Shown: positions 1 through 5,794, numbered from the stretch's first letter. The stretch is 8,176 nt of DNA from Veillonella sp. (GCA_019419725.1 DXZL01000060.1:1-8176), one strand, 5' to 3'. Notes: generated by a model from the letters alone, not told the origin. Program-made: numbers and translations.

Positions 1-4
1 TCAT
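1..4 (-). CDS. Start of a leftward gene, product unknown (partial)
   Basis: Only the start codon and one further base are inside the window. On the minus strand an AGGAGG Shine-Dalgarno (9-14) is followed after four bases by ATG (4-2), and a good promoter lies about 40-65 bases upstream. The start is inferred from these signals alone. The spacing of four bases is slightly short, and the product cannot be named. Confidence 0.4.
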
Positions 5-41
5 AGGTCCTCCTCTATTAGAACACAATTATATACAGAAT

Positions 42-70
42 ATTATAACATTTCTATGAAGATTAGTAAA
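42..70 (-). promoter_or_regulatory. Sigma-70-type promoter of the leftward edge gene
   Basis: On the minus strand a perfect TATAAT -10 (42-47) lies 17 bases from a -35 box TTTACT (65-70), which matches TTGACA at four of six positions. Transcription would start near position 35 and give a leader of about 30 bases before the ATG at 4-2. It sits directly after the stop codon of the nitroreductase relic. Confidence 0.5.
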
Positions 71-73
71 AAA

Positions 74-166
74 CTAACGCTTTACTAGTACCTCATCAAT
101 TGATTTTCTAGGTCTAGGATATATAGGCTCATCTGGAACACCTATGGCAATGACAGCCTGTACATC
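74..166 (-). pseudogene. Decayed 3' end of a nitroreductase-family gene
   Basis: Translated leftward, 166-74 gives a 30-residue coding-like tail containing VIAIGVPDEP and then PRPRKSIDEV, before a TAG at 74-76. A hydrophobic strand, a G-x-P turn and a PRPRK-x-x-x-EV ending are typical of the C-terminus of FMN-dependent nitroreductases. The frame is closed by a TAG at 176-178. In the neighbouring frame about 17 more open codons (218-168, ending RMDLDNT) may continue the protein, implying a one-base frameshift. Upstream of 218 there are more stops and no start codon or ribosome site, so the N-terminal four fifths of the usual roughly 170-200 residues are missing. I see it as a relic left by deletion. 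The family assignment comes from a short motif and was not searched. Confidence 0.5.
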
Positions 167-321
167 TAGTGTTATCTAAATCCATTCTATCCTTTCCTAC
201 AAAAGAAGAGTATTTAAACTATTACTATTGTCATATTGTAATACTCTCAATAATGCTTTAATATTCTAATTATATACTATATAACGTAAACGATACTATT
301 TAAATACATAGAGGTTCTACC

Positions 322-1113
322 ATGAAAAAACGACTTACCCTCATACAAATGGATGTCCACGTAAACGACGTAGAATATAACTACAATCGAGTTCAAGAAT
401 TATTGTCTCAATCCCTATCTGAAAATCCAGATATTATCGTATTACCGGAAACCTGGAACACTGGTTTTTATCCATCTACAGATTTAATCAATATCGCTGA
501 TGCAAATGGTGACCGCACAAAAGCATTATTACGTGCATTTTCTAAGGAACATAATATAAATATTGTAGGCGGATCTGTAGCAGTTGCCAAAGAGAATCTC
601 GTATTTAATACATCCTATGTTTACAACCGAAGCGGCGAACTTGTAGGAGAATATTCCAAGATGCACGGCTTTAGCCCTGCTAAGGAAGACAAATACTTTG
701 CTAGCGGTACTCATACTACGCATTTTGAGCTAGATGGAATTCCTTGTAGCACGGTCATCTGTTACGACATCCGTTTCCCTGAACTAGTAAGAATGGCTGC
801 ATTACCAGGCACGGAATTATTATTTGTGCCTGCTCAATGGCCTACTATGCGTTTACGACACTGGCAGGTACTCAATGAAGTGCGAGCTATTGAAAACCAA
901 CTCTTTGTCTGTGCTGTAAACGGCTGTGGCACAGTAGGTCGCGTTCAAAGTACAGGTCACTCTGCCGTCTATGATCCATGGGGTACCAACCTACTCGAAA
1001 TGGACACTAACGAAGGCATTGCTTCCATAGACATCGACCTTACCGTAGTCGAAGACATTCGCAATAAAATTAATATCTTTAGAGATCGCAAACCAGAACT
1101 CTACAACCTATAA
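322..1113 (+). CDS. Carbon-nitrogen hydrolase (nitrilase family, omega-amidase-like)
   Basis: This is a cytosolic single-domain amidase of 263 residues, the usual length for the family. The catalytic triad is visible: Glu43 in LPETW, Lys113 in YSKMH, and nucleophile Cys147 in VICYDIRFPE. Glu122 in KEDKYF is a candidate for the second conserved glutamate. The VICYDIRFPE block and the EDKYF-x-x-G segment resemble the omega-amidase/YafV/MtnU branch, which hydrolyses alpha-ketoglutaramate or alpha-ketosuccinamate to the keto acid and ammonia. The substrate is inferred from resemblance and is not proven. The ATG follows AGAGG (310-314) at seven bases. A weak promoter may be TTGTAA (236-241), 17 bases, TAATAT (259-264). 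The gene stands alone: a relic lies upstream and a terminator begins four bases after the stop, so neighbours do not narrow its role. There is no signal peptide or truncation. Confidence 0.9.
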   Translation: MKKRLTLIQMDVHVNDVEYNYNRVQELLSQSLSENPDIIVLPETWNTGFYPSTDLINIADANGDRTKALLRAFSKEHNINIVGGSVAVAKENLVFNTSYVYNRSGELVGEYSKMHGFSPAKEDKYFASGTHTTHFELDGIPCSTVICYDIRFPELVRMAALPGTELLFVPAQWPTMRLRHWQVLNEVRAIENQLFVCAVNGCGTVGRVQSTGHSAVYDPWGTNLLEMDTNEGIASIDIDLTVVEDIRNKINIFRDRKPELYNL

Positions 1114-1116
1114 CAT

Positions 1117-1187
1117 AAAGGCACATTGTTATTGAATTTCTCCTTATATTAGGAAAAGCATTCATTTAACAATGTGCCTTTTATTTA
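1117..1187. terminator. Hairpin between convergent genes, long loop
   Basis: Perfect 14-bp arms (1117-1130 and 1168-1181) enclose a 37-base loop. On the plus strand the stem is followed by a T-rich run and three tandem TTTAG units (1184-1198), so it should terminate the hydrolase gene. In the other direction the T tract is poor (TTTAT), but the hairpin could still stop the converging toxin-antitoxin transcript, whose last stop codon lies about 90 bases away. The loop is longer than in a typical Rho-independent terminator. Confidence 0.65.
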
Positions 1188-1271
1188 GTTTAGTTTAGTT
1201 TTGTTTTATTTTTATTGTACTGTATGGAGGAAATAAATTACTCTAGTTTGTTCTGGATTAACGGCCACACT

Positions 1272-1484
1272 TTAAAACTCAATAAGCTTCCACATATCTT
1301 CTGGAACTTGTTCTAGAGGTTTATTTTTTGCCATAGCTTCTTTTAGAATATCAATCGTATCTTGTACTTCTTGTTTATCCTTTGTATTTGGATCGTGAAG
1401 AACGACACGGTCCAAGGAGTCTGGTCCAAATTGTTTTAAATATTCTTTTTCCACTTGATTAAGTTCACGACGTAAGTATTTCAT
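1272..1484 (-). CDS. Unrecognised 70-residue protein, third gene of the toxin-antitoxin operon
   Basis: I do not recognise the family. The product is small, soluble and highly charged, with no signal peptide or membrane segment. Its first 18 residues (rich in Arg, Glu, Lys) and the stretch around residues 38-55 look helical, and it ends in DMWKLIEF. Translation is clearly intended: AGAGGA precedes the ATG at seven bases, and this ribosome site overlaps the TAG stop of the toxin gene, only 10 bases upstream. It is therefore the last gene of a three-gene leftward operon and probably translationally coupled to the toxin. Third genes in type II systems can be chaperones, regulators or unrelated cargo. 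Nothing in this sequence decides between these, so no function is claimed. Confidence 0.7.
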   Translation of the reverse strand: MKYLRRELNQVEKEYLKQFGPDSLDRVVLHDPNTKDKQEVQDTIDILKEAMAKNKPLEQVPEDMWKLIEF

Positions 1485-1494
1485 GGTATATCCT

Positions 1495-1761
1495 CTATTT
1501 GTAAATATCTTTTCGGTGCCCCACTTCTAAGGCTAAAATAACACATCTACCGTCATTAATATCAGCAATGACTCTATAATTACCAATGCGATAACGCCAC
1601 AGCCCGGTTTTATTACCTGTCAATGATTTGCCTGAGTATCTAGGGTTTTCTACATTATCAACATTCTTTATGAGCCAATTAAAAAGATAGCGTTGCGTTG
1701 ATTTATCTAATTTAGAAAATTGCTTGTCAAACCGTTTAGAAAATTCAAGTTTATAAGCCAT
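1495..1761 (-). CDS. RelE/ParE-superfamily toxin, RelE type
   Basis: This is an 88-residue toxin of the RelE fold, the normal length. RelE toxins enter the ribosomal A site and cleave mRNA there. The RelE pattern is present: an N-terminal AYKLEF strand, a two-helix middle, then GLWRYRIGNYRVIADI and ALEVGHRKDIYK. By eye Arg63 aligns with E. coli RelE Arg61, Arg83 with Arg81 and Tyr87 with Tyr87, so the mRNA-cleaving residues look intact. Arg56 and Arg58 are further basic candidates. I chose the ATG at 1761 because MAY-x-L-x-F is the usual RelE opening. A GTG nine bases upstream (1770) is the alternative. Either start lies inside the antitoxin gene, an 11-base overlap with the ATG, which couples toxin translation to that of the antitoxin. 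ParE or YafQ-like activity cannot be fully excluded. Confidence 0.85.
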   Translation of the reverse strand: MAYKLEFSKRFDKQFSKLDKSTQRYLFNWLIKNVDNVENPRYSGKSLTGNKTGLWRYRIGNYRVIADINDGRCVILALEVGHRKDIYK

Positions 1762-1972
1762 ATTTTGCACGCATTTCCGCCACAGAATAGGTAACTGGAT
1801 CTTGCTCGTATTCTGCTAATGCTTTTTGACCTACCTTAAGATCAAATTCGTCTTCAATCTTTTCTAGTAAAGCCTTCTTAAAGAGGGTAGAAAGTGTTTC
1901 ATCCATAAACTCAGCATAGGTTTTAAATAACTCTTCTTCTTGTTCATTTAGACGGACTGAAATATTTGCCAT
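1751..1972 (-). CDS. RelB-like ribbon-helix-helix antitoxin (DUF6290 type)
   Basis: This 73-residue antitoxin should neutralise the RelE-type toxin encoded next to it and repress the shared promoter. Residues 3-8 (NISVRL) form the DNA-contacting beta strand of a ribbon-helix-helix fold, followed by helices to about residue 45 containing LFKKALLEKIEDE. The tail from about 46 to 73, with ALAEYEQDPVTYS, resembles the toxin-wrapping segment of RelB/DUF6290 proteins. The start is the ATG at 1972: AAGGAGG (1981-1987) lies eight bases upstream. A longer reading from a GTG at 1981 would begin inside that ribosome site and is rejected. The gene is first in its operon, overlaps the toxin gene, and is preceded by a 37-bp palindrome that is a likely operator for autoregulation. 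Confidence 0.85.
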   Translation of the reverse strand: MANISVRLNEQEEELFKTYAEFMDETLSTLFKKALLEKIEDEFDLKVGQKALAEYEQDPVTYSVAEMRAKYGL

Positions 1973-1979
1973 ATAAAGC

Positions 1980-2016
1980 ACCTCCTTATGTAATACATTG
2001 TATTACATAAGGAGGT
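1980..2016. promoter_or_regulatory. Perfect 37-bp palindrome, probable autoregulatory operator of the toxin-antitoxin operon
   Basis: Eighteen bases on each side are exactly complementary around the single central T at 1998. The inner part contains TGTAATAC and GTATTACA half-sites. The palindrome covers the candidate -10 box and the antitoxin Shine-Dalgarno AAGGAGG (1981-1987), with a mirror copy at 2009-2015. Ribbon-helix-helix antitoxins bind paired short half-sites at their own promoters, so an operator role is the simplest reading. If a longer transcript crossed it, the RNA would fold into a hairpin hiding the ribosome site. Confidence 0.7.
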
Positions 2017-2025
2017 CCTAGTCCA
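1997..2025 (-). promoter_or_regulatory. Candidate promoter of the toxin-antitoxin operon
   Basis: On the minus strand TACAAT (1997-2002, five of six matches) is 17 bases from TGGACT (2020-2025, four of six). The start would fall near 1990, inside the left arm of the palindrome, leaving a leader of about 18 bases that still carries AAGGAGG. The -10 box lies at the centre of the palindrome, so a bound repressor would block polymerase. Confidence 0.5.
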
Positions 2026-2140
2026 TATCTTAAAAATACGCCAGCATTATTTTAATAAAATTTTATATTTTAGGAATCAGAGAATAAAAATGATTTATGG
2101 ATACATAATACTATATATTTCATGATTCAAATTAAACATA

Positions 2141-2273
2141 CAAAAAAGGCACACCACCCTTCTCTCGTCTCTCAGCGGCATGCCTTTTTATGTATATAGT
2201 TACTCTCGAACTATATCGTATGTCAGTCTGGCTAAACTCTCTCACAGTCCCTTTAACGACACGCCAGTATGTC
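2141..2273 (-). ncRNA. Candidate independent small RNA, about 133 nt, unknown family
   Basis: The 349 bases between the antitoxin promoter and pstB hold no protein gene, but they do hold a complete small transcription unit on the minus strand: a promoter (2280-2308), a predicted start near 2273 and a strong terminator (2142-2189). The RNA can form three stem-loops. The first is weak, GGGACU/AGUUUA-like, closing a loop with GUGAGAG. The second is a clean 8-bp stem (2209-2216 with 2194-2201) with loop CGAGAGU. The third is the terminator stem, with two GAGAG copies in its loop. I recognise no Rfam family; 6S, SRP and common riboswitches do not fit by eye. The alternative is that this is the 3' untranslated region of the pst mRNA, because pstB has no nearer GC-rich terminator. 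The rest of the gap (2026-2140 and 2309-2365) is AT-rich and shows nothing I can name. Confidence 0.5.
2142..2189 (-). terminator. Rho-independent terminator, leftward
   Basis: In the minus-strand RNA a 15-bp stem (2175-2189 with 2143-2157) pairs completely if G-U wobbles are allowed, and the 3' arm ends in six U (2147-2142). The wobble pairs become A-C mismatches in the plus-strand RNA, so the element is built for leftward transcription. It ends the candidate small RNA and may also stop pst read-through. Confidence 0.75.
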
Positions 2274-2279
2274 ACCTAT

Positions 2280-2308
2280 AATATACAATTATAAACTGAT
2301 TTTGTCAA
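2280..2308 (-). promoter_or_regulatory. Strong promoter for the candidate small RNA
   Basis: On the minus strand a perfect TTGACA -35 (2303-2308) lies 17 bases from TATATT (2280-2285, five of six matches). It starts 57 bases beyond the pstB stop and points away from pstB. No ribosome site or usable reading frame follows, which supports a non-coding product. Confidence 0.6.
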
Positions 2309-2365
2309 TATTTTATAAATAATTTATCAATATAATAATTATTAATATATTTACAAGAGTTACTG

Positions 2366-3109
2366 TTAGCCACAAAAAGCTAAGTAGTCCTTAGTTAAAA
2401 TATCTCTTGGATTAGAGAATATTTGCTCTGTAGTGCCCCACTCTACAACTCGGCCATCATTCATAAAGACAGTGTAGTCTGCAATGCGTCTAGCTTGTTG
2501 TAAATTATGAGTAACAATGACAATCGTTTGTTTTACTTTTAACGCTGTTAGCAAGGCCTCAATATGCAAGCTATTTTTTATATCAAGGGCAGAGCACGGT
2601 TCATCAAAGAGCATTACTCGAGGATCTACGGTCAAGCTTCGCGCAATACACAGGCGCTGTTGTTGACCACCAGATAAAGAACTTGCCAAGCGCTTTATAT
2701 CGCCATTAATTTCCCTATATAATCCAGCCTGCTCTAAACATTGTATCGCTTTAGCCTTTCTGTCTGCAGAGGATAACTCTTTATAATAATTTAGAGCAAA
2801 TACCATATTATCTTCAATGGTACCAGGAAATACAGTCGGTTGTTGTCCGATGAGACCGATTTGGCGACGTAACATTTGCGAATCCATTGAGTCTACAGAT
2901 AGACCATCGTAAATAATTTGTCCGTTAGTAACTTTTTTAGGTGCCTGTAAGCTACCGTTAAGCGTAGCTAGCAATGTACTTTTACCACAACCAGACGGCC
3001 CAATAACAGCCGTAATAGCATGTTCCGTAATAGGCAAGGTTATGTGTTGCAAAATAGGATGATCATCAATAGACACCTCTATATTTTTAATATCTAATAT
3101 GATGCTCAT
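2366..3109 (-). CDS. pstB: Phosphate ABC transporter ATP-binding protein
   Basis: This 247-residue ATPase drives high-affinity phosphate import with PstC and PstA at the inner face of the membrane. All ABC motifs are present: Walker A GPSGCGKST (37-45), Q-loop Gln89 in IGQQP, signature LSGGQ (145-149), Walker B VMLFDE (165-170) with catalytic Glu170, D-loop SALD (173-176) and switch His201 in VTHN. The tail GRVVEWGTTEQIFSNP followed by DYLAF is typical of PstB and separates it from other ABC ATPases. The start is the ATG at 3109. A longer reading from a TTG at 3136 would swallow the ribosome site GGAGGG and is rejected. The ATG shares one base with the pstA stop (TGATG), so translation is coupled. 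It is the last gene of the operon. PCSALDIKNS replaces the more usual PTSALDPIAT-like segment, a mild divergence. Confidence 0.93.
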   Translation of the reverse strand: MSIILDIKNIEVSIDDHPILQHITLPITEHAITAVIGPSGCGKSTLLATLNGSLQAPKKVTNGQIIYDGLSVDSMDSQMLRRQIGLIGQQPTVFPGTIEDNMVFALNYYKELSSADRKAKAIQCLEQAGLYREINGDIKRLASSLSGGQQQRLCIARSLTVDPRVMLFDEPCSALDIKNSLHIEALLTALKVKQTIVIVTHNLQQARRIADYTVFMNDGRVVEWGTTEQIFSNPRDILTKDYLAFCG

Positions 3110-3927
3110 CAAGACCGCCCTCCTATCCAGCGACAAATGATATTAATACAAAGCAAGATAACCATCAACACGAAGGCTGTAGCATAGGCTAAATCTACGG
3201 AATAACCTTCATTGACCAAAATATACAAATGATATGGCAAAGCCATAAATGGATCCGTTATATTCGGTATAGACCGCGTATATAATACGGCGCCAGTGTA
3301 CATAATCGGTGCGGTGGCCCCCATCGCATAGGCCGCCCCAAGGGCTATAGCGCTCAATCCGTCGCGCATAGCACTAGGGATGACCATATGCATCCATATA
3401 TAACTCGGTGAAAGCCCCATATTGAGAGCTGCCTCATACGTTTCATGAGGAAACTCGTGGAATACTTTCACAAGGCGCAACGTAATAAAAGGTATAACCA
3501 TTACCGTCAACGTAATCGACGCAGATAATAAGCTTTTATCAATACCTAAATATAAAATCAGCACACTATAACCGAACAAGCCAATCAATACAGATGGCAA
3601 TCCGGACATACAGCGTAGAGTGAACAGAAAGCATTCCGATTTCCAACGAGAAATATTGCTATATACCATGTAAAGAGCACAAGGAATACTTACAATAGCA
3701 GCCATAGAAGCCGTTAATAGGCCCTCTAAAATACTGCCGATTATGGCAGGGAATATGCCCCCTTCTACACCAAGAGGCATGCCCGCTGGGTAGAGCCAGA
3801 GGAAATCAACGGTGATTAATGGCCCACCATGATACATAATGTAGGCGCACGCAGCGATGAGTATCGCCATAACTAGGACTAGACTGCCATAAGCCCAAGT
3901 AGCTAACGCAAGATTAGATAACTTCAT
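3109..3927 (-). CDS. pstA: Phosphate ABC transporter permease PstA
   Basis: This is an inner-membrane permease of 272 residues that forms the phosphate channel with PstC. About six hydrophobic segments are visible, the first at residues 12-32. GLPSVLIGLFG (109-119) is the conserved PstA/PstC membrane motif. The cytoplasmic EAA loop EAALNMGLSPSYIW (165-178), followed by IP at 183-184, is the contact surface for PstB. The ATG at 3927 follows AAGGA at eight bases and lies inside the end of pstC (14-base overlap), while its stop shares one base with pstB. The gene is noticeably GC-richer than its surroundings; 3301-3360, for example, has 38 G or C out of 60. Length and motifs are complete, and the order relative to pstC is the standard one. 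Confidence 0.92.
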   Translation of the reverse strand: MKLSNLALATWAYGSLVLVMAILIAACAYIMYHGGPLITVDFLWLYPAGMPLGVEGGIFPAIIGSILEGLLTASMAAIVSIPCALYMVYSNISRWKSECFLFTLRCMSGLPSVLIGLFGYSVLILYLGIDKSLLSASITLTVMVIPFITLRLVKVFHEFPHETYEAALNMGLSPSYIWMHMVIPSAMRDGLSAIALGAAYAMGATAPIMYTGAVLYTRSIPNITDPFMALPYHLYILVNEGYSVDLAYATAFVLMVILLCINIICRWIGGRS

Positions 3928-4795
3928 GATGACCGTCCTTTCTAGTTTTCCAAGAATACATATAGACTAGAACATTAGTCAGTATCAAAATGATTAGCAA
4001 TACTAAAGCTGCTACATATAAACCGCTATAATGCAAGCTATTATACTCTACACTACCCATTTCAAGGGCAATAAGAGATGGAATCGGCTCGGCCTTCCCC
4101 AGCAAATTAGGCAAGATGGGAGCATTACCGACAACCATCATAACGGCCATGGTCTCTCCCATAGCACGGGAGAATGCTAGCACAGAGCTAAGAATGATCG
4201 AACCTTTAGCACTAGGTAATACAATGACTTTCATGGTATGCCACGGCGATATGCCGAGGCCTAAAGCCGTTTCTTCATAGCGCTGACGATAGGTTTCGAT
4301 AGATTCCGTACAGTGAGTCACAATATAAGGCAAAATCATAAAGGTTAATACGAGACTAGCCGATAAAATAGACTCACCAGTAGATAAAGAAAACATCGAT
4401 TGAATGGCCGGAACCACTACGGCAAGGCCGATGAAACCAACAATAACAGAAGGTATACCAGCGATCATATCTATAGTAGATAAACAAAATTGGCGAATAC
4501 GTGGCGATACGCCTAGACTCAAGCCTACAGAGGTACCAATGCCCAAGGGCAACGCCCATATCAAAGATAACAGTGATACATAGAGGCTAGCAGAAATAAT
4601 ATAGGCCAGACCTAATACAGGACTTTCTGCCATAGGCTTCCAGACTGTACCGGTTACAATATCCGTCCAAGACATATGTATCAAGGCGGGCCACGCCTCT
4701 ATCGCCATATAGAGGACGAGCCCTATATATAAGGCGAGAACAGACACCGCCATAATCGGTACTATGCCAGATGTAAAACGATCTGATAAATGCAT
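3914..4795 (-). CDS. pstC: Phosphate ABC transporter permease PstC
   Basis: This is the partner permease to PstA, 293 residues with about six membrane segments, the first at residues 11-31. Diagnostic stretches are GIPSVIVGFIGL (113-124), the EAA-type loop EETALGLGISPW (174-185) with LP at 193-194, and AMGETMAVMMVVGN (211-224), a hallmark of PstC. The ATG at 4795 was chosen because AAAGGAG lies just upstream. An upstream in-frame ATG at 4810 precedes that ribosome site, so a start there would place the Shine-Dalgarno inside the coding region. The gene begins 16 bases after a hairpin terminator that separates it from pstS, so its transcripts are probably read-through products. It overlaps pstA by 14 bases. 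Base composition is GC-richer than in pstS. Confidence 0.92.
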   Translation of the reverse strand: MHLSDRFTSGIVPIMAVSVLALYIGLVLYMAIEAWPALIHMSWTDIVTGTVWKPMAESPVLGLAYIISASLYVSLLSLIWALPLGIGTSVGLSLGVSPRIRQFCLSTIDMIAGIPSVIVGFIGLAVVVPAIQSMFSLSTGESILSASLVLTFMILPYIVTHCTESIETYRQRYEETALGLGISPWHTMKVIVLPSAKGSIILSSVLAFSRAMGETMAVMMVVGNAPILPNLLGKAEPIPSLIALEMGSVEYNSLHYSGLYVAALVLLIILILTNVLVYMYSWKTRKDGHHEVI

Positions 4796-4810
4796 AGATT
4801 CTCCTTTCAT

Positions 4811-4841
4811 AAGAAAAAAGCAAGGCCGCAGCCTTGCTTTT
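4811..4841 (-). terminator. Terminator/attenuator between pstS and pstC
   Basis: A perfect 11-bp stem (4831-4841 with 4816-4826) with a TGCG loop is followed on the minus strand by TTTTTTCTT. It starts 12 bases after the pstS stop. No separate promoter for pstC is apparent, so partial termination here would give much PstS and less PstCAB, as is known for several pst operons. Confidence 0.8.
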
Positions 4842-4852
4842 ATTCTATCTGA

Positions 4853-5743
4853 TTAGTTTACAGGAACAAAGCCCATTTTATGAATAACTTTACGGCCTTC
4901 TTCAGACTTCAAGTATTTTGTGAAAGCGTCTGCTACGCCGCCCATATTACCTTTACCTACGATAAGAAGTGGACGTTGAATTATATAAGAACCATCAGTA
5001 ATCGTTTCATCTGTTGGTGCTACACCATTAACTTTGAATGCAACGATTTGGCCTTTGTTTTGAATCAACATGCCATAAGATGCGTAACCAATAGCATATG
5101 GATTTTCTTTAACTTTAGTTACAAGGGCACCCATGGATGGAGCTTGAATAGCATCTTTAGTTACCTCTACAGAACCCATGATTTTTTGTTGGAATACTTC
5201 ATGAGCACCACCGCCAAGGTCACGTGTCACTACGATAATTTCTTGGTTAGGCAAGGATGGATCTACTTGATTCCAAGTTTTGTACTCACCAGAGAAGATT
5301 TTAATGATTTCTTCTTTAGTAAGGTTATCTTTTATAGCATATAAAGGATTTTCTGGATTTACTGCAATTGTTAAGGCATCAATGCCCACTTTAATTTCGT
5401 TGTAATCTTTGATTTTTGCTTTTTCGCTGTCTTTCACTTCGCGAGCTACTAAACCGAAGTCCGCAGTGCCATCGATAACCGCTTTAATACCAGTGCCAGA
5501 ACCACCAGAAGATACATAAATAGTAATATCTTTATCTGGTAAAGAGCTATCTGCATGATTCCAAGTTTTATTCTTTTCTGTAAAATCTGTAGCGATCTTA
5601 GAAATAACGGGTGCCAATGTGGAGGAACCATTATATGTCAGTTGAGTAGATTGAGAACTTTGATTAGAACCACAACCTACAGTAATAAGCATGGCTGCAC
5701 CAACACAAGCAGCAAGTATAGCACGTTTAGTAAAACCTTTCAT
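4853..5743 (-). CDS. pstS: Phosphate-binding lipoprotein PstS
   Basis: This extracytoplasmic phosphate-binding protein of 296 residues delivers phosphate to PstCA. A lipoprotein signal is visible: basic MKGFTKR, a hydrophobic run, then TVGC with lipidated Cys24. Phosphate-loop motifs are GSSTLAP (39-45) and SSGGSGTG (78-85), followed by DGTADFGLVAREVK (91-104). A second ligand loop around Arg174 reads TRDLGGGAHEVF, where many homologues have a serine-glycine-threonine group; this may tune affinity. Residues 59-77 and 155-173 form an internal repeat beginning KTWN. The ATG at 5743 follows AAGGAG at seven bases. A TTG two codons earlier is rejected because it lies too close to the ribosome site. 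It is first in the operon, with its own promoter and a terminator directly behind it. Its base composition is AT-rich, like the antiporter and unlike pstCA. Confidence 0.93.
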   Translation of the reverse strand: MKGFTKRAILAACVGAAMLITVGCGSNQSSQSTQLTYNGSSTLAPVISKIATDFTEKNKTWNHADSSLPDKDITIYVSSGGSGTGIKAVIDGTADFGLVAREVKDSEKAKIKDYNEIKVGIDALTIAVNPENPLYAIKDNLTKEEIIKIFSGEYKTWNQVDPSLPNQEIIVVTRDLGGGAHEVFQQKIMGSVEVTKDAIQAPSMGALVTKVKENPYAIGYASYGMLIQNKGQIVAFKVNGVAPTDETITDGSYIIQRPLLIVGKGNMGGVADAFTKYLKSEEGRKVIHKMGFVPVN

Positions 5744-5794
5744 ATACAATCTCCTTAAAATAATAATAATTAAGAACTATTCAGCATTAGTATA

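Noticed and set aside
1224..1313. Rightward 29-codon frame starting at ATG 1224 within GTATGGAGG
   Set aside because: It runs antisense through the end of the third toxin-antitoxin gene, has no upstream ribosome site, and shows no protein-like pattern.
1973..1981. Antitoxin start at GTG 1981
   Set aside because: The GTG overlaps the AAGGAGG Shine-Dalgarno itself; the ATG at 1972 has ideal eight-base spacing and gives the expected MANISVRL opening.
2141..2190. TPP-riboswitch-like CUGAGA in the leftward RNA
   Set aside because: The match is only the CUGAGA string inside a terminator loop. The other conserved TPP elements are absent and no gene follows in that direction before the antitoxin promoter.
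2194..2216. ATATAGTT/AACTATAT as an attachment site or insertion-element end
   Set aside because: It is a single 8-bp inverted repeat with a seven-base loop, no target duplication and no transposase; it fits better as an RNA hairpin.
3110..3136. Longer PstB reading from a TTG start at 3136
   Set aside because: It would contain the GGAGGG ribosome site of the ATG at 3109 and lie entirely within the end of pstA; the nine extra residues are pstA sequence in another frame.
4796..4810. PstC start at the ATG 4808-4810
   Set aside because: AAAGGAG for the ATG at 4795 would fall inside its second and third codons, and no ribosome site precedes 4810 other than the terminator hairpin.
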